The position numbers were made by a program, and so were the translations under genes. A DNA stretch of 64,000 nucleotides from positions 930,001 to 994,000 of the forward strand of contig JAZGVH010000002.1 of the NCBI GenBank assembly GCA_039889245.1, in the 5' to 3' direction. Source of the stretch: Dermatophilaceae bacterium Soc4.6. GTDB taxonomy: Bacteria; Actinomycetota; Actinomycetes; Actinomycetales; Dermatophilaceae. Of this stretch, positions 47,151 through 56,200 are shown one piece after another. Position 1 is the stretch's first letter. The number at the start of each line of letters is the position of its first letter. The notes below the pieces were generated by a model, which did no database searches, was not told the DNA's origin, and saw only the letters and a list, made by a program, of their open reading frames with translations.

Positions 47151-47684
47151 ATGAGCTCTGCGACCGGCATCCTCGAGTGGCTGCCTCTGCTCGACCACCT
47201 CGACCTCGTGGCCGCTCCCGTCGCGGCGGTGGCCGCCACACTGCCGTCAGCCCGCGTCGCCGTGATCGACGGGGCGATGGCCGACACCGCGATGTTCTGC
47301 ACGACCTACGACGTGTCGCCGGAGGCGAGCGCCAACTGCGTCGTCGTCGCCGGGAGACGCGGCGAGCGCACGTCGTATGCCGCGGTGATGGTGCTCGCGA
47401 CCACGCGCGCCGACGTCAACGGCGTCGTGCGCAAGACGCTCGACGTGCGCAAGTGCTCCTTCGCCCCGCACGACGACGCCGTCTCACTCACCGGTATGGA
47501 GTTCGGTGGGATCACCCCCGTCGGCCTGCCGAGCGACTGGCCGGTGCTCGTCGACGACGCGGTGGCCGCCACCGACCTGGTCGTCGTCGGTAGCGGCCGG
47601 CGCACGAGCAAGCTGCTCGTGTCGGGGGCCGACCTCGCGGCCCTGCGCGGCGCCCGCGTGCTGCGCCTGGCCCAGCCGGCCTGA
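47151..47684 (+). CDS. YbaK/EbsC family aminoacyl-tRNA deacylase-like protein
   Basis: This is a 177-residue protein of the YbaK/ProX fold, which hydrolyses misacylated tRNAs such as Cys-tRNA-Pro. The fold markers VVRKTLDVRKCSFAP (Lys near 87) and the GGITPVGLPSDWPVLVDDAV block (about 118-137) are present. It is preceded by a leaderless promoter and converges on the SIS gene with a strong hairpin between them. Confidence 0.88.
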   Translation: MSSATGILEWLPLLDHLDLVAAPVAAVAATLPSARVAVIDGAMADTAMFCTTYDVSPEASANCVVVAGRRGERTSYAAVMVLATTRADVNGVVRKTLDVRKCSFAPHDDAVSLTGMEFGGITPVGLPSDWPVLVDDAVAATDLVVVGSGRRTSKLLVSGADLAALRGARVLRLAQPA

Positions 47685-47696
47685 TCTCGAGCGCCG

Positions 47697-47740
47697 GCGT
47701 CCGCGTCGAGGTGGGCAAGAACCCTCCGCGACGCGGACGC
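47697..47740. terminator. Bidirectional hairpin between ybaK-like and SIS genes
   Basis: Perfect 12-bp arms (47697-47708 and 47729-47740) around a 20-base loop in a convergent gap. There is no T-run. Confidence 0.7.
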
Positions 47741-47747
47741 AAGGGTG

Positions 47748-48941
47748 CTACTCGCGGGTGAGGTCGCGCAGGTCGGCGACGTGCGGCGAGAGCCCGGGGT
47801 CGGCGCCGAGCCCGAGGGCGAGGTAGGTCGCCGCGAAGTCGGTGAGTGCGATGTGTCCCGCGAGCCGCTCGAGCGGGTGGCCGGGGGCGGTGTCGTGCTG
47901 GCTCACCCGCACCCCGGCGTCGGAGGCGGTGCGCACCACCGCGTCGGCGAGGCGACGCACGGCGGAGCGCTCCCCCGGCTGCAGGATGGCGTCGGCGGGT
48001 GTGTCGCGCAGCATCAGCAGACGCAGCCGGGGCGTCGGCGGGCCGTCGAGAAACGGGTCGGCGAAGATGTCACCGACCCCGCGGGCACCGAGGCCCGCCG
48101 ACCGGGCCACCCCCGCGTCGCTGAAGGGCCCGTCGAAGCAGGCGACCACCTGCGACGCGGCATCGGGCAGCTCGCCGTAGGTCGCCGGCACCCGTGAGGT
48201 GCGTGCGAGCATCGAGGCGCACCGGGCGGCGGCGACACCGGCGAGCGGACCGTCGCCCAGCACGAGCGGCACCCCGTCGGCGAGCTCGAGGGCCAGCGAC
48301 TTGGCCGGGTTGACGAAGGTGTCGCTGCTGGGGCGGAAGAGCTCGGCCTGCTCGTCCAGCCGGTCGGCCACGGCGCCCAGCACCGCCGGACGCGCCTCGA
48401 GCATGCCCAGTCGGTGCGCGGCCAGGACCACCGGGGTCAGCATCGCCCAGAGGGCGGTGCGCGACGACGTGAGGCCGGGCGGGGTGGGCACGTGGATGCC
48501 CCGGGCGCGGGCGCACACGTCGGACAGGGGTGAGTCGGGCGCCCCCACCGTGAGCAGCGACGCACCGCGACGCGCCGCCTCGGCGGCCAGGGCCAGCGGG
48601 CCGGGTGCCCGCCCCGACTGGGAGACGGCGACGACGAGGTCGAGCGAGCCGACCCACCCCGGCAGGGGCACGTTGCGTCGCACGCTGACCGGCACCGGTG
48701 ACCCCGGCTCGGCCAGCAGCTCGAGCACGTCGGCGACGATCGCGGAGCCGCCGAGGGAGGCCACGACGACCGAGCGGGGTCGGTCGCCGCCGGCGACCTG
48801 CTCGATGCCGGCCTCCTCGGCCAGCGCCAGCGCGTGGCGCACCTGGGCGCCGGCACCGGCCAGCGCCCGCAGGGTGCCGCGCGAGTCGAGACGCGCGACC
48901 GCGGCCTCGTCGTCGACCAGGTTGTCGTCGAAGTGGGGCAC
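47748..48941 (-). CDS. SIS-domain sugar isomerase-like protein (Rv3256c family)
   Basis: This is a 397-residue protein with two SIS domains (about 50-190 and 220-380), related to bifunctional phosphoglucose/phosphomannose isomerase. SVVVASLGGSAIVADVLELL and LVVAVSQSGRAPGPLALAAEA are the sugar-phosphate loops of the first domain. It lies next to manB in the order of the M. tuberculosis Rv3256c-manB pair, so a role in mannose-6-phosphate supply is likely; no manA gene was seen. The start GTG has GGAAGG upstream. Confidence 0.88.
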   Translation of the reverse strand: MPHFDDNLVDDEAAVARLDSRGTLRALAGAGAQVRHALALAEEAGIEQVAGGDRPRSVVVASLGGSAIVADVLELLAEPGSPVPVSVRRNVPLPGWVGSLDLVVAVSQSGRAPGPLALAAEAARRGASLLTVGAPDSPLSDVCARARGIHVPTPPGLTSSRTALWAMLTPVVLAAHRLGMLEARPAVLGAVADRLDEQAELFRPSSDTFVNPAKSLALELADGVPLVLGDGPLAGVAAARCASMLARTSRVPATYGELPDAASQVVACFDGPFSDAGVARSAGLGARGVGDIFADPFLDGPPTPRLRLLMLRDTPADAILQPGERSAVRRLADAVVRTASDAGVRVSQHDTAPGHPLERLAGHIALTDFAATYLALGLGADPGLSPHVADLRDLTRE

Positions 48942-49005
48942 GGCGCTCGCCTTCCTGCTGGGGGTGCGTGGACGGCTGGGTGGGTCCGGGTGGGCCCTGG
49001 TGAGC

Positions 49006-49206
49006 TCAGGCCCTGGTGGCGCGGGCCTCGTGCACGAGCAGGACCGGGACGCCGTCGTCGATGCGGTAGGCCAGCGCGCAGTCGCCGCCGGTCGTGTCGA
49101 GGCACTGCAGCTCGGGCCCCTGCGGGCCGGTGCCGTCGGCGAGCTCGGAGTGGCACGCGGGGCAGCGCAGGATCGAGCGCGGCCAGTCGGTGGTCGGGGA
49201 GCTCAT
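49006..49206 (-). CDS. Trm112 family small zinc protein
   Basis: This is a 66-residue protein of the Trm112/YcaR type. It has ILRCPACHSELADG with the first CxxC and a second Cys pair region near CLDTTGGDC, then RIDDGVPVLLVHEA. Trm112 proteins partner methyltransferases or act as small chaperones. ATG has AAGGAA about 5 bases upstream. It sits between the SIS gene and manB on the same strand, and is likely co-transcribed with manB. Confidence 0.9.
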   Translation of the reverse strand: MSSPTTDWPRSILRCPACHSELADGTGPQGPELQCLDTTGGDCALAYRIDDGVPVLLVHEARATRA

Positions 49207-49242
49207 GAGTTCCTTGCTTCGGGAGGGGGGGTGCGGGTGGGG

Positions 49243-50697
49243 TCAGCCGGCGCGGATGATGGAGAGCACGGCGTCGCGGACCGTCTCCATCGTGCCACGG
49301 TCGGCAGCCTCGACGTTGAGCCGCAGCAGCGGCTCGGTGTTGGACGAGCGCACGTTGAACCACCACATCGGCTCGCCGTCGGTCCCCGCGTGGGTCACGG
49401 TGAGGCCGTCGAGCTCGTCGAAGGTCGTCCCGCCGCGCGACACCGCCATCTCGCGCACCCGCGTGGTGGCCGCCGGCGCGTCGGTGACGGTCGAGTTGAT
49501 CTCGCCGGAGGCGGCATACCGGTCGTATGAGGCCGTGAGCGCGCTGAGCGGGCCTGCCTGCTCGCCGAGCGCGGCGAGCACGTGCATCGCCGCGAGCATG
49601 CCGGTGTCGGCGAACCAGAAGTCGCGGAAGTAGTAGTGCGCGGAGTGCTCACCGCCGAAGACGGCGTCCTGCGTCGCCATCGTGGCCTTGATGAAGGAGT
49701 GGCCGACCCGGCTGCGCACCCCGCGCGCACCCTGCTCGGCGATGACCTCGGGCACGGCGACCGACGAGATGACGTTGTAGACCACCGCGACGTCGGCGGC
49801 GTCGGCGCCGTCGGCCACGGCACGGGCGATCTCCCGCTCCGCGACGAGCCCGGTGATGGCGCTGGGGCTGACCGGCTCACCGCGCTCGTCGACGACGAAG
49901 CACCGGTCGGCGTCGCCGTCGAAGGCCAGACCGATGTCGGCGCCGTGCTCGATGACGGCCTTCTGCAGGTCGACGAGGTTCTTGGGGTCGAGGGGGTTGG
50001 CCTCGTGGTTGGGGAAGGTGCCGTCGAGCTCGAAGTAGAGCGGCTCGATCGTCAGCGGCAGCTGCGGCAGGCCCGCCCCGGTGCCGAGCACGGCCGGCAC
50101 GGTGTGGCCGCCCATGCCGTTACCGGCGTCGACGACGACCTTGAGCGGTCGGATGCCGCCCAGGTCGACCAGTCCGCGCAGGAAGGTGGAGTAGTCGCCG
50201 AGCAGGTCGTGCTCGCGGATCGTGCCGGGGGTCGCGCTCTCCTCGGGGCGGACGCCCTCGTGCAGGTCGCCGCGGTCGAGGCTCCACTGGGCCAGGTCGG
50301 TGATCTCGCGCAGACCGGAGTCCTGACCGACCGGCCGGGCGCCTGAGCGGCAGAGCTTGATGCCGTTGTACTGCGCCGGGTTGTGGCTGGCGGTGAACAT
50401 CGCGCCGGGCAGGTCGAGCGCGCCGCTGGCGTAGTAGAGCCCGTCGGTGGAGCACAGTCCGATCAGGGTCACGTCGAGGCCGCGGGCCGCGGCGCCCTCG
50501 GCGAAGGCCCGGCTCAGCTCGGGCGAGCTCGGGCGCATGTCGTGACCGATCACGATGCCCTCGGCCCCGTCGGGCAGGGCGACGACCTCGGCGAAGGCCG
50601 ACCCGATCGCCCGGGCCACCACCGCGTCGAGCTGCTCGGGCACGAGGCCGCGCACGTCGTAGGCCTTGATGAAGTCGGACAGGCGTCGGGAGGTCAC
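49243..50697 (-). CDS. manB: Phosphomannomutase/phosphoglucomutase
   Basis: The enzyme moves phosphate between C6 and C1 of mannose (or glucose) and feeds GDP-mannose for lipoglycans and mannosylation. It is 484 residues. The phosphoserine loop is TASHNPAQYNGIKL (about 99-112), the metal loop AFDGDADRCFVV (about 256-267) and the sugar loop GGEHSAHYYFRDF (about 338-350). The phosphate-binding loop is RSSNTEPLLRLN (about 456-467). The GTG at 50697 follows TAGGCT by 7 bases; earlier in-frame sequence is antisense-like. Its place with DUF3499 and the SIS gene is conserved (Rv3257c). Confidence 0.95.
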   Translation of the reverse strand: MTSRRLSDFIKAYDVRGLVPEQLDAVVARAIGSAFAEVVALPDGAEGIVIGHDMRPSSPELSRAFAEGAAARGLDVTLIGLCSTDGLYYASGALDLPGAMFTASHNPAQYNGIKLCRSGARPVGQDSGLREITDLAQWSLDRGDLHEGVRPEESATPGTIREHDLLGDYSTFLRGLVDLGGIRPLKVVVDAGNGMGGHTVPAVLGTGAGLPQLPLTIEPLYFELDGTFPNHEANPLDPKNLVDLQKAVIEHGADIGLAFDGDADRCFVVDERGEPVSPSAITGLVAEREIARAVADGADAADVAVVYNVISSVAVPEVIAEQGARGVRSRVGHSFIKATMATQDAVFGGEHSAHYYFRDFWFADTGMLAAMHVLAALGEQAGPLSALTASYDRYAASGEINSTVTDAPAATTRVREMAVSRGGTTFDELDGLTVTHAGTDGEPMWWFNVRSSNTEPLLRLNVEAADRGTMETVRDAVLSIIRAG

Positions 50698-50704
50698 GAC
50701 CCCG

Positions 50705-50710
50705 AGCCTA
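50705..50710 (-). promoter_or_regulatory. -10 element, leaderless promoter of manB
   Basis: TAGGCT on the minus strand, 7 bases before the GTG at 50697. Confidence 0.6.
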
Positions 50711-50767
50711 GGCGAGGTGGGTCGGCCCGAGGTGACGACCCGGGATGCGGGACGGTCGGTGGCTCGC

Positions 50768-51178
50768 TCAGAGGTCTCGCAGCACGCGCAGGTGGCCTCG
50801 GCGGTGCACCTCGACGGCACCGGAGTCGGCCTCGCGCCGCTGGGTGCCGGGGGCGGCGGTCTCACCCGACGCCGTGGCGACCCCGCCGGCACGGTCGCCG
50901 CGGCGAGGTCGGCCGGCCTCGCGCACGGCGTCGGCCAGGGCCAGCAGGTCGTCGGTGCTGGGTGGCGGGGGTGAGTAGTCACCCTGCAGGCGCACGACGT
51001 CCCAGCCCCGCGGGGCCGTCAGTCGCTCGGCGTGCCGGGCGCACAGGTCGTAGGTGTGGGGCTCGGCGTAGGTCGCGAGCGGGCCGAGCACCGCGGTCGA
51101 GTCGCGGTAGACGTAGGTCAGGGTCGCCACCGACGGCCCGGCGCACCCGGTCTTGCTGCACTGTCGCGACACACCCAC
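50768..51178 (-). CDS. DUF3499 family protein
   Basis: This is a 136-residue actinobacterial protein (Rv3258c family). The conserved part has RQCSKTGCAGPSVATLTYVY (about 5-24) and YDLCARHAERLTAPRGWDVVRL (about 43-64), with Cys7, Cys12, Cys46 and His49, which suggests a small zinc site. The C-terminal half is variable and charged. The function is unknown. GTG follows a TACAGT box by 6 bases, so the transcript is probably leaderless. It is divergent from the metallopeptidase-like gene. Confidence 0.9.
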   Translation of the reverse strand: MGVSRQCSKTGCAGPSVATLTYVYRDSTAVLGPLATYAEPHTYDLCARHAERLTAPRGWDVVRLQGDYSPPPPSTDDLLALADAVREAGRPRRGDRAGGVATASGETAAPGTQRREADSGAVEVHRRGHLRVLRDL

Positions 51179-51184
51179 GTGCTG

Positions 51185-51190
51185 ACTGTA
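51185..51190 (-). promoter_or_regulatory. -10 element, leaderless promoter of the DUF3499 gene
   Basis: TACAGT on the minus strand, 6 bases before the GTG at 51178. Confidence 0.5.
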
Positions 51191-51225
51191 GTTCGTCGCT
51201 GCGACGATCCCGCCGGGCCACGCCG

Positions 51226-51231
51226 TAGGCT
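51226..51231 (+). promoter_or_regulatory. -10 element, leaderless promoter of the metallopeptidase-like gene
   Basis: TAGGCT, 6 bases before the GTG at 51238; divergent from the DUF3499 promoter. Confidence 0.6.
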
Positions 51232-51237
51232 AAAGGT

Positions 51238-51714
51238 GTGGGCTCTCCTCGCAGCGACGCCGCGCCTCCCGACCGTCGTCGGTCCGGCGGGCCGGCATCC
51301 CGGAAGGCCGGGCGCGACCGGCACGGGCGCGGGCGCCGGGGGCCGCTGGCGTGGCCACCGGTGCCGGCGATGGCGACCCGGGCCGAGGGCTTCGACGACC
51401 TCGTCATCGACGCGGCCGCCCGCCTCGAGGAGCGCTGGGGCGCGCCCTTCCCGGCGGTGGAGCTCGCGGTCGAGGACGTGCCGCCGTCGGACCCTGCCCC
51501 CTGGGAGCACGCCGAGGTGCCGCTCGGCCGTCTGTTCCCCGCGTCGAAGGTGGCACCGGCTCGGGTCGTGGTCTACCGCCGGCCCGTCGAGACCCGGGTG
51601 CAGGGGCAGCGCGAGCTCACCGCGCTCGTGGCCGAGGTGGTCACGGAGCAGCTCGCCGCGCTCCTCGGGGTGCGCCCCGACGAGCTCGACCCCGAGCTCG
51701 GCCCCGAGGACTGA
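51238..51714 (+). CDS. Metallopeptidase-fold protein (Rv3259 family), no HExxH
   Basis: This is a 158-residue protein of the actinobacterial metallopeptidase (zincin-like) family found next to whiB2. A basic N-terminus (1-45) is followed by FDDLVIDAAARLEERWGAPFPAVELAVEDVP (about 52-82) and a C-terminal helix. In zincin relatives this helix holds HExxH; here the equivalent block reads AEVVTEQLAALLG, so the zinc site is missing and peptidase activity is unlikely. It is preceded by a leaderless promoter. The function is unknown. Confidence 0.85.
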   Translation: MGSPRSDAAPPDRRRSGGPASRKAGRDRHGRGRRGPLAWPPVPAMATRAEGFDDLVIDAAARLEERWGAPFPAVELAVEDVPPSDPAPWEHAEVPLGRLFPASKVAPARVVVYRRPVETRVQGQRELTALVAEVVTEQLAALLGVRPDELDPELGPED

Positions 51715-51741
51715 CGCCGTCAGCCGATCACTCGGTGCGGG

Positions 51742-53298
51742 TCAGCCGATGCGGCGGACCGGCACCTGGGTGGCCGTCACGACGGCCGACGGCAGCCCGT
51801 AGGCCGTGTAGAGCGGCCCCGGTGCGCCTGCGGCCACGCGGGCCACGAGGTCGACGCCCGCGCGGAGGGTGCCGGACTGCGGCGTCACCCAGACCTGGCT
51901 CGGCCCCGCGAGCGGCAGCGAGAGCGTGCTGTCTGCGGGCACTGTCACCGCACGACGCGTGACCGCCCCGGCTGCGCTCACCACCGTGACCGTCGCGGTG
52001 GCCGCCGCCCCGGTGGCGGCGAGCGTGAGCCCCCCGTCGAGACCGGGCGGCACCAAGGTGCCGGCGACGGCCGAGATCGGTGGGGTCGAGGTCGTCCACG
52101 CGAAGTCGGACTGCGACGTGGCTGCCGCGGCTCGGCGCTGCGTCATCAGGCCGGCGACGACGGGCTGGTCGGCCCGCACCTGGATGGCGTCGCGACCGGC
52201 CGGCAGCGCCGAGAGGTCGATGTCGATGACGTGTCGGCCCGGGACGCGCACGACCGCTGATGCGGGCAGCGGGCGCGGCCCGTCGGCTGTGAGCAGGCGG
52301 GTCTGCACGACGGCCTCCTGCTCACCCGGCACGGCGATGCGCAGCATCGCCGGCCCGGCGATGGCCGCCGCGGGGATGACCTGCTCGGTGCTGGGGGCGG
52401 CACTGGGCACCGCGTCGTCGCTGCCGCGGCCGACGGCCCCGTCGACCCAGCTGTCGGACAGCACCGCGGCGACGGTGCCGCCGGTGGTCGTCACGTGCAC
52501 GACGGGGGTCGCCTCGGCACCGACGAGCGCGTCGAGCACGAGGGTCGTGCGCCCCCGGGGTGGCACCGCGACGTCGCGCCCGCCCGAGGTCTGCAGCTCA
52601 CCGTCGGTGCCGAGCACGCTGACGTCGGCGGTGACCGTGTTGGCGCCGGGGTTGACCAGCACGATGCGCTCGCGACGGCTGGTCTCGCCACCGCCGCCCA
52701 CCAGCCAGAGGTCGGCCCGGGGGGCGAGGCACGGGGTCGCCACGAGAGCGCGCTGGTCACCCGACTCGCTCAGCCACGTCTGCAGGGCCACGGCACCCGG
52801 CGCGAGCGAGCCGCTGGCGCTCACCTGCACGGACGTGGCCCCAGAGACCGTCTGACGCACCCCACCGCCGCGGGCGGCCGCGACCGCGGCGGCCTCCGGG
52901 GCGGCAGCCGTGTCGTTGCCGGCCGGCGTCAGCTGCAGGCGGCCCGCGCCGGCGCTGGGAGCCACATCGCCGAGGGCCTCACGAGGGGCCGTGGCGGCGT
53001 AGACCGTCGTGGTGCCCGACGCCGCCGGGACCTCGGCGACGCCCTCGGTCTCGGGGCCGGGACAGGTCAGGGACGCGGTCGCGACCGGACGCTCCCGCGC
53101 GGTGCCGGCCGCGGCGGCGACCGCCACGGGCGCCAGCTGGGCCACACCCGGCACCCGGCTGGCACCGACGACCAGTCCCGCGCCGACGCCCATCACGACC
53201 ACGGCGCGCACCAGGCCGACCCACCGGTGCGGGCGGTGGGCCACGGGGGTGCCGGGGGCCCGGGCGACGGTCTGATCGGGGGTCTGGTCGGGGGTCAC
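51742..53298 (-). CDS. DUF5719 exported protein
   Basis: This is a 518-residue protein with an N-terminal signal anchor (VGLVRAVVVMGVGAGLVVGASRV, about 27-49) and a large extracytoplasmic Ala/Val/Thr-rich beta domain (about 60-510) of the DUF5719 family. There are two Cys residues (near 79 and 192). It is coupled by a GTGA overlap to the upstream large GT2 gene, and the pair is conserved near whiB2. The protein may assist or receive sugars from the membrane glycosyltransferase; this is inference. Confidence 0.83.
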   Translation of the reverse strand: MTPDQTPDQTVARAPGTPVAHRPHRWVGLVRAVVVMGVGAGLVVGASRVPGVAQLAPVAVAAAAGTARERPVATASLTCPGPETEGVAEVPAASGTTTVYAATAPREALGDVAPSAGAGRLQLTPAGNDTAAAPEAAAVAAARGGGVRQTVSGATSVQVSASGSLAPGAVALQTWLSESGDQRALVATPCLAPRADLWLVGGGGETSRRERIVLVNPGANTVTADVSVLGTDGELQTSGGRDVAVPPRGRTTLVLDALVGAEATPVVHVTTTGGTVAAVLSDSWVDGAVGRGSDDAVPSAAPSTEQVIPAAAIAGPAMLRIAVPGEQEAVVQTRLLTADGPRPLPASAVVRVPGRHVIDIDLSALPAGRDAIQVRADQPVVAGLMTQRRAAAATSQSDFAWTTSTPPISAVAGTLVPPGLDGGLTLAATGAAATATVTVVSAAGAVTRRAVTVPADSTLSLPLAGPSQVWVTPQSGTLRAGVDLVARVAAGAPGPLYTAYGLPSAVVTATQVPVRRIG

Positions 53299-56200
53299 GT
53301 CAGGCTCCTCGAGCGACGGGTGCCGAACGGGATGGCGAGGAAGAGCACGACCAGCAGCAGCACGAGCTGACCCATGGACCAGCGCGCGCGGGCCGCGGGC
53401 AGGTCGACCACGAGGTGCCCACCGGCGGGGGGCAGGTCGTAGGTGGGGGTGTCGACGCCGCGCAGCGGTGACAGCACCCGGTCGTCCATCCGCACCACGG
53501 CGGCGCGTGACCACTCCACCGACTCGGCGACCACGAGGCGCCGTCCGGCCGGTCCTGCGGCGACCGTGGTGTCGACGGCCGCGTGCGGGCCGTCGACGGG
53601 CACCGCCAGCAGGGGGTCGCCGGCGGACGTGGTGATCCGCACCCGGGCCGGAGCGACCGGCGCCCGGGGGGCGGACGCCGACCGGCCTGGTGCGGTCGCC
53701 GGCTCCTGCGGCTGCACCCGCCACAGGGTCTGACCGTCGGTGGTGCCGAGCCGAGCGAGGCCGGGTGCGGCGTCGAGCGTGCGGGCCAGCGTGCCCGAGG
53801 GGTCGGAGCGCAGCGACACGAAGCCGACGCCCACGTCGGCGAGCAACGTGCCCAGACCGGGGCCGGTCACGTCGTCGATGGTGCCGGAGGCCAGGCCCCC
53901 GACGACGTCACCGATGCCGGGATCGGTGGCGGCGGCGACAGCCGGACCACCGGCGCTCGTCGGGGCAGGGACGAGGTCGCGCAGCGGGGGGCCGGGCTCG
54001 CTGCCGACCACCGAGAAGGTGACGCCGGCGCCGTCGGCGCTGACCACGAGGAGCCTGCTGGCGTCGGGACCCTGCGCCTGCTCGACCGCCACGGCCGGCA
54101 GGCCGTCGCTGCCGACGGCCAGGCTCGTGACACCGGTGCGGGCCGCCAGGGCGCCGACGCCGACGACCCCGGTGGCCACGACGACCGCTACCGCGACCGC
54201 GACCAGGGCCCGCACGTCGCGGCGGTCGCGCGGGGTGGGCACCACGCGCCAGGCCGTGAGGGTCAGAGCGAGGAGGGCGACGGCATACAGGTCGGTGCCG
54301 ATGCCGGCCCACGGCGTGACGGCGACCGGTGCGCCCTGGCCATCGAGGGCGGCGCCCACCACGAGCCGGGGGGCGCCGAGCGCAGCGGCCAGACCCACGA
54401 GGGCGAGCACGGTCAGGGCGGCCAGCGCCCCGCTGCGCCCGGGGCGGGGCGGGCGGGCCAGCCCGGCGACCGCGACGAGCACCAGCGGAGCGAGCAGGAG
54501 GGCGTGGACCACTCCCACCCCACCCTGGGCGAAGCCGAGCGCCACCAGCCACGGGTCGGCCGCAGGGGCCGGGGACAGACCGGGGTCGAGCAGACCGGCA
54601 CCCGACAGGAGCACGAGGGGGTCGTCGACCACCTGCATCACCCACGGGCCCAGCAGCGCGACGGGCAGGACGGCGAGCACCAGGCCCTTGACCCGGGCGC
54701 GGCCCCCGCGTCCGGCCAGGGCCAGGACCAGTCCGGCGAGACTGGCGACGGCGAGGTCGAACGGCACGAGGGTCCCGACGAGGGCGGTCGCGAGGGCGGT
54801 GGCGAACACGGAGGTCCACGACCCCCGGCGGGTGGCGGCGGCCGCGAAGCCGGCGACCACCAGCGGCAGCAGCGCGTGGGCCAGGGCCGCCGTGAGCCGG
54901 CCACCGGCCACGGCGGCGGTGAGCACCGGGCTCACCCCCCAGGCCAGGGCCAGGAGCCCGCGCAGCCACTGTCGCCGCGTGACGACACGACCGGCGAGGT
55001 AGGCGGTGAGGGCCGACAGCGGCATCGCGGCGAGCAGGAGCCAGGCCAGGGTCACCGAGGCCGACGAGCGACCTTGGGCGACATACGGCAGGTGCTCGGT
55101 CAGCCAGGTGAGGCCGGCCAGCACGCCGACACCGGGCCCGGCGTCCTGACCCGTGCCGAGACCCGCACCGTGCCACGAGTCGCGCCACAGGTGCCACAGG
55201 CCGGACGAGCCCGTCGTGACCGGCAGCAGCTCACCCCCGGTGAGTCCGGACCCGCGAGCGTCGAGCAGGCCGCCCCCGACGGCGTCGCGAAGGCCCACCG
55301 CAGCGGCGGCCGCCGACAGCAGCACCGCCAGCGTGCCGGGGTGCGTGGCCAGACGCTGGGGGACGGAGGCGGGCAGGACCGTGAGGTCCTCGGCCTCCTC
55401 CGAGACCGGTCCGGTCTCCGTCGCCTCGCTCCCCGTCTGGACGGTGGTCGTCGAGGCCGACCGGCGCGAGCGCTCGAGGGTGACCGCGTCCTGCACGGCG
55501 TCCCAGGTGTGGGCCAGCGATGCCCGGGTGCCGACGAAGACGGGGTCGAGGTCGCTGCGGCGCACCCGGCGCGTGCGCCGCCCTCGCCAGCGGGCGCGCA
55601 GGCCACTCACCGGGTGCCCGAGGGCGCCGAGGTCACCGAGCTCGAGCCACGCGTGGGCGGGCCGCTTGAGCAGCAGCAGGGCGAGGGCCGACACGACGCT
55701 GCTGACCGCCACCCAGACGGCGAGGAAGGGTGCAGCCCACCAGGCGCACTGGGTGAGGGCGACCCGGCGGGCCGCCCGCCGGGCGGCTCCGCGACGAGCC
55801 ACCAGCCAGCGGGGTGTGCTGGTGGGGACGCCGGTGGTCGTCGCCCGGCCGGTGTCGTCGCCCGCGGGAGGGGGATGGACCAGGTCCTCGTCGGAACGGG
55901 TGCGGTCGGCCTCGACGCTCGGGTGCAGGGCGCCACCGGGCATGGCCAGCCGCACCCGGGCCGCGGGGGCGACGACGACGCGGTGGCCCGCGAGCTGGGC
56001 TCGCCACCCGAGGTCGAGCCCGGCGCCGGCCTCGCCCAGGTGGGGGTCGAGCCCCTGCAGCTGGGTGAGCACGTCGTTGCGCACGAGCATCCCGGGCAGC
56101 GAGACCGCGAGCACGTCGGTGCGCTCGTCGTACTGGCCCTGGTCGGGCTCACCGTGGGCCGGCCGGTCGACGCGACGGCCGCCACGGGTCAGCTGCTGCC

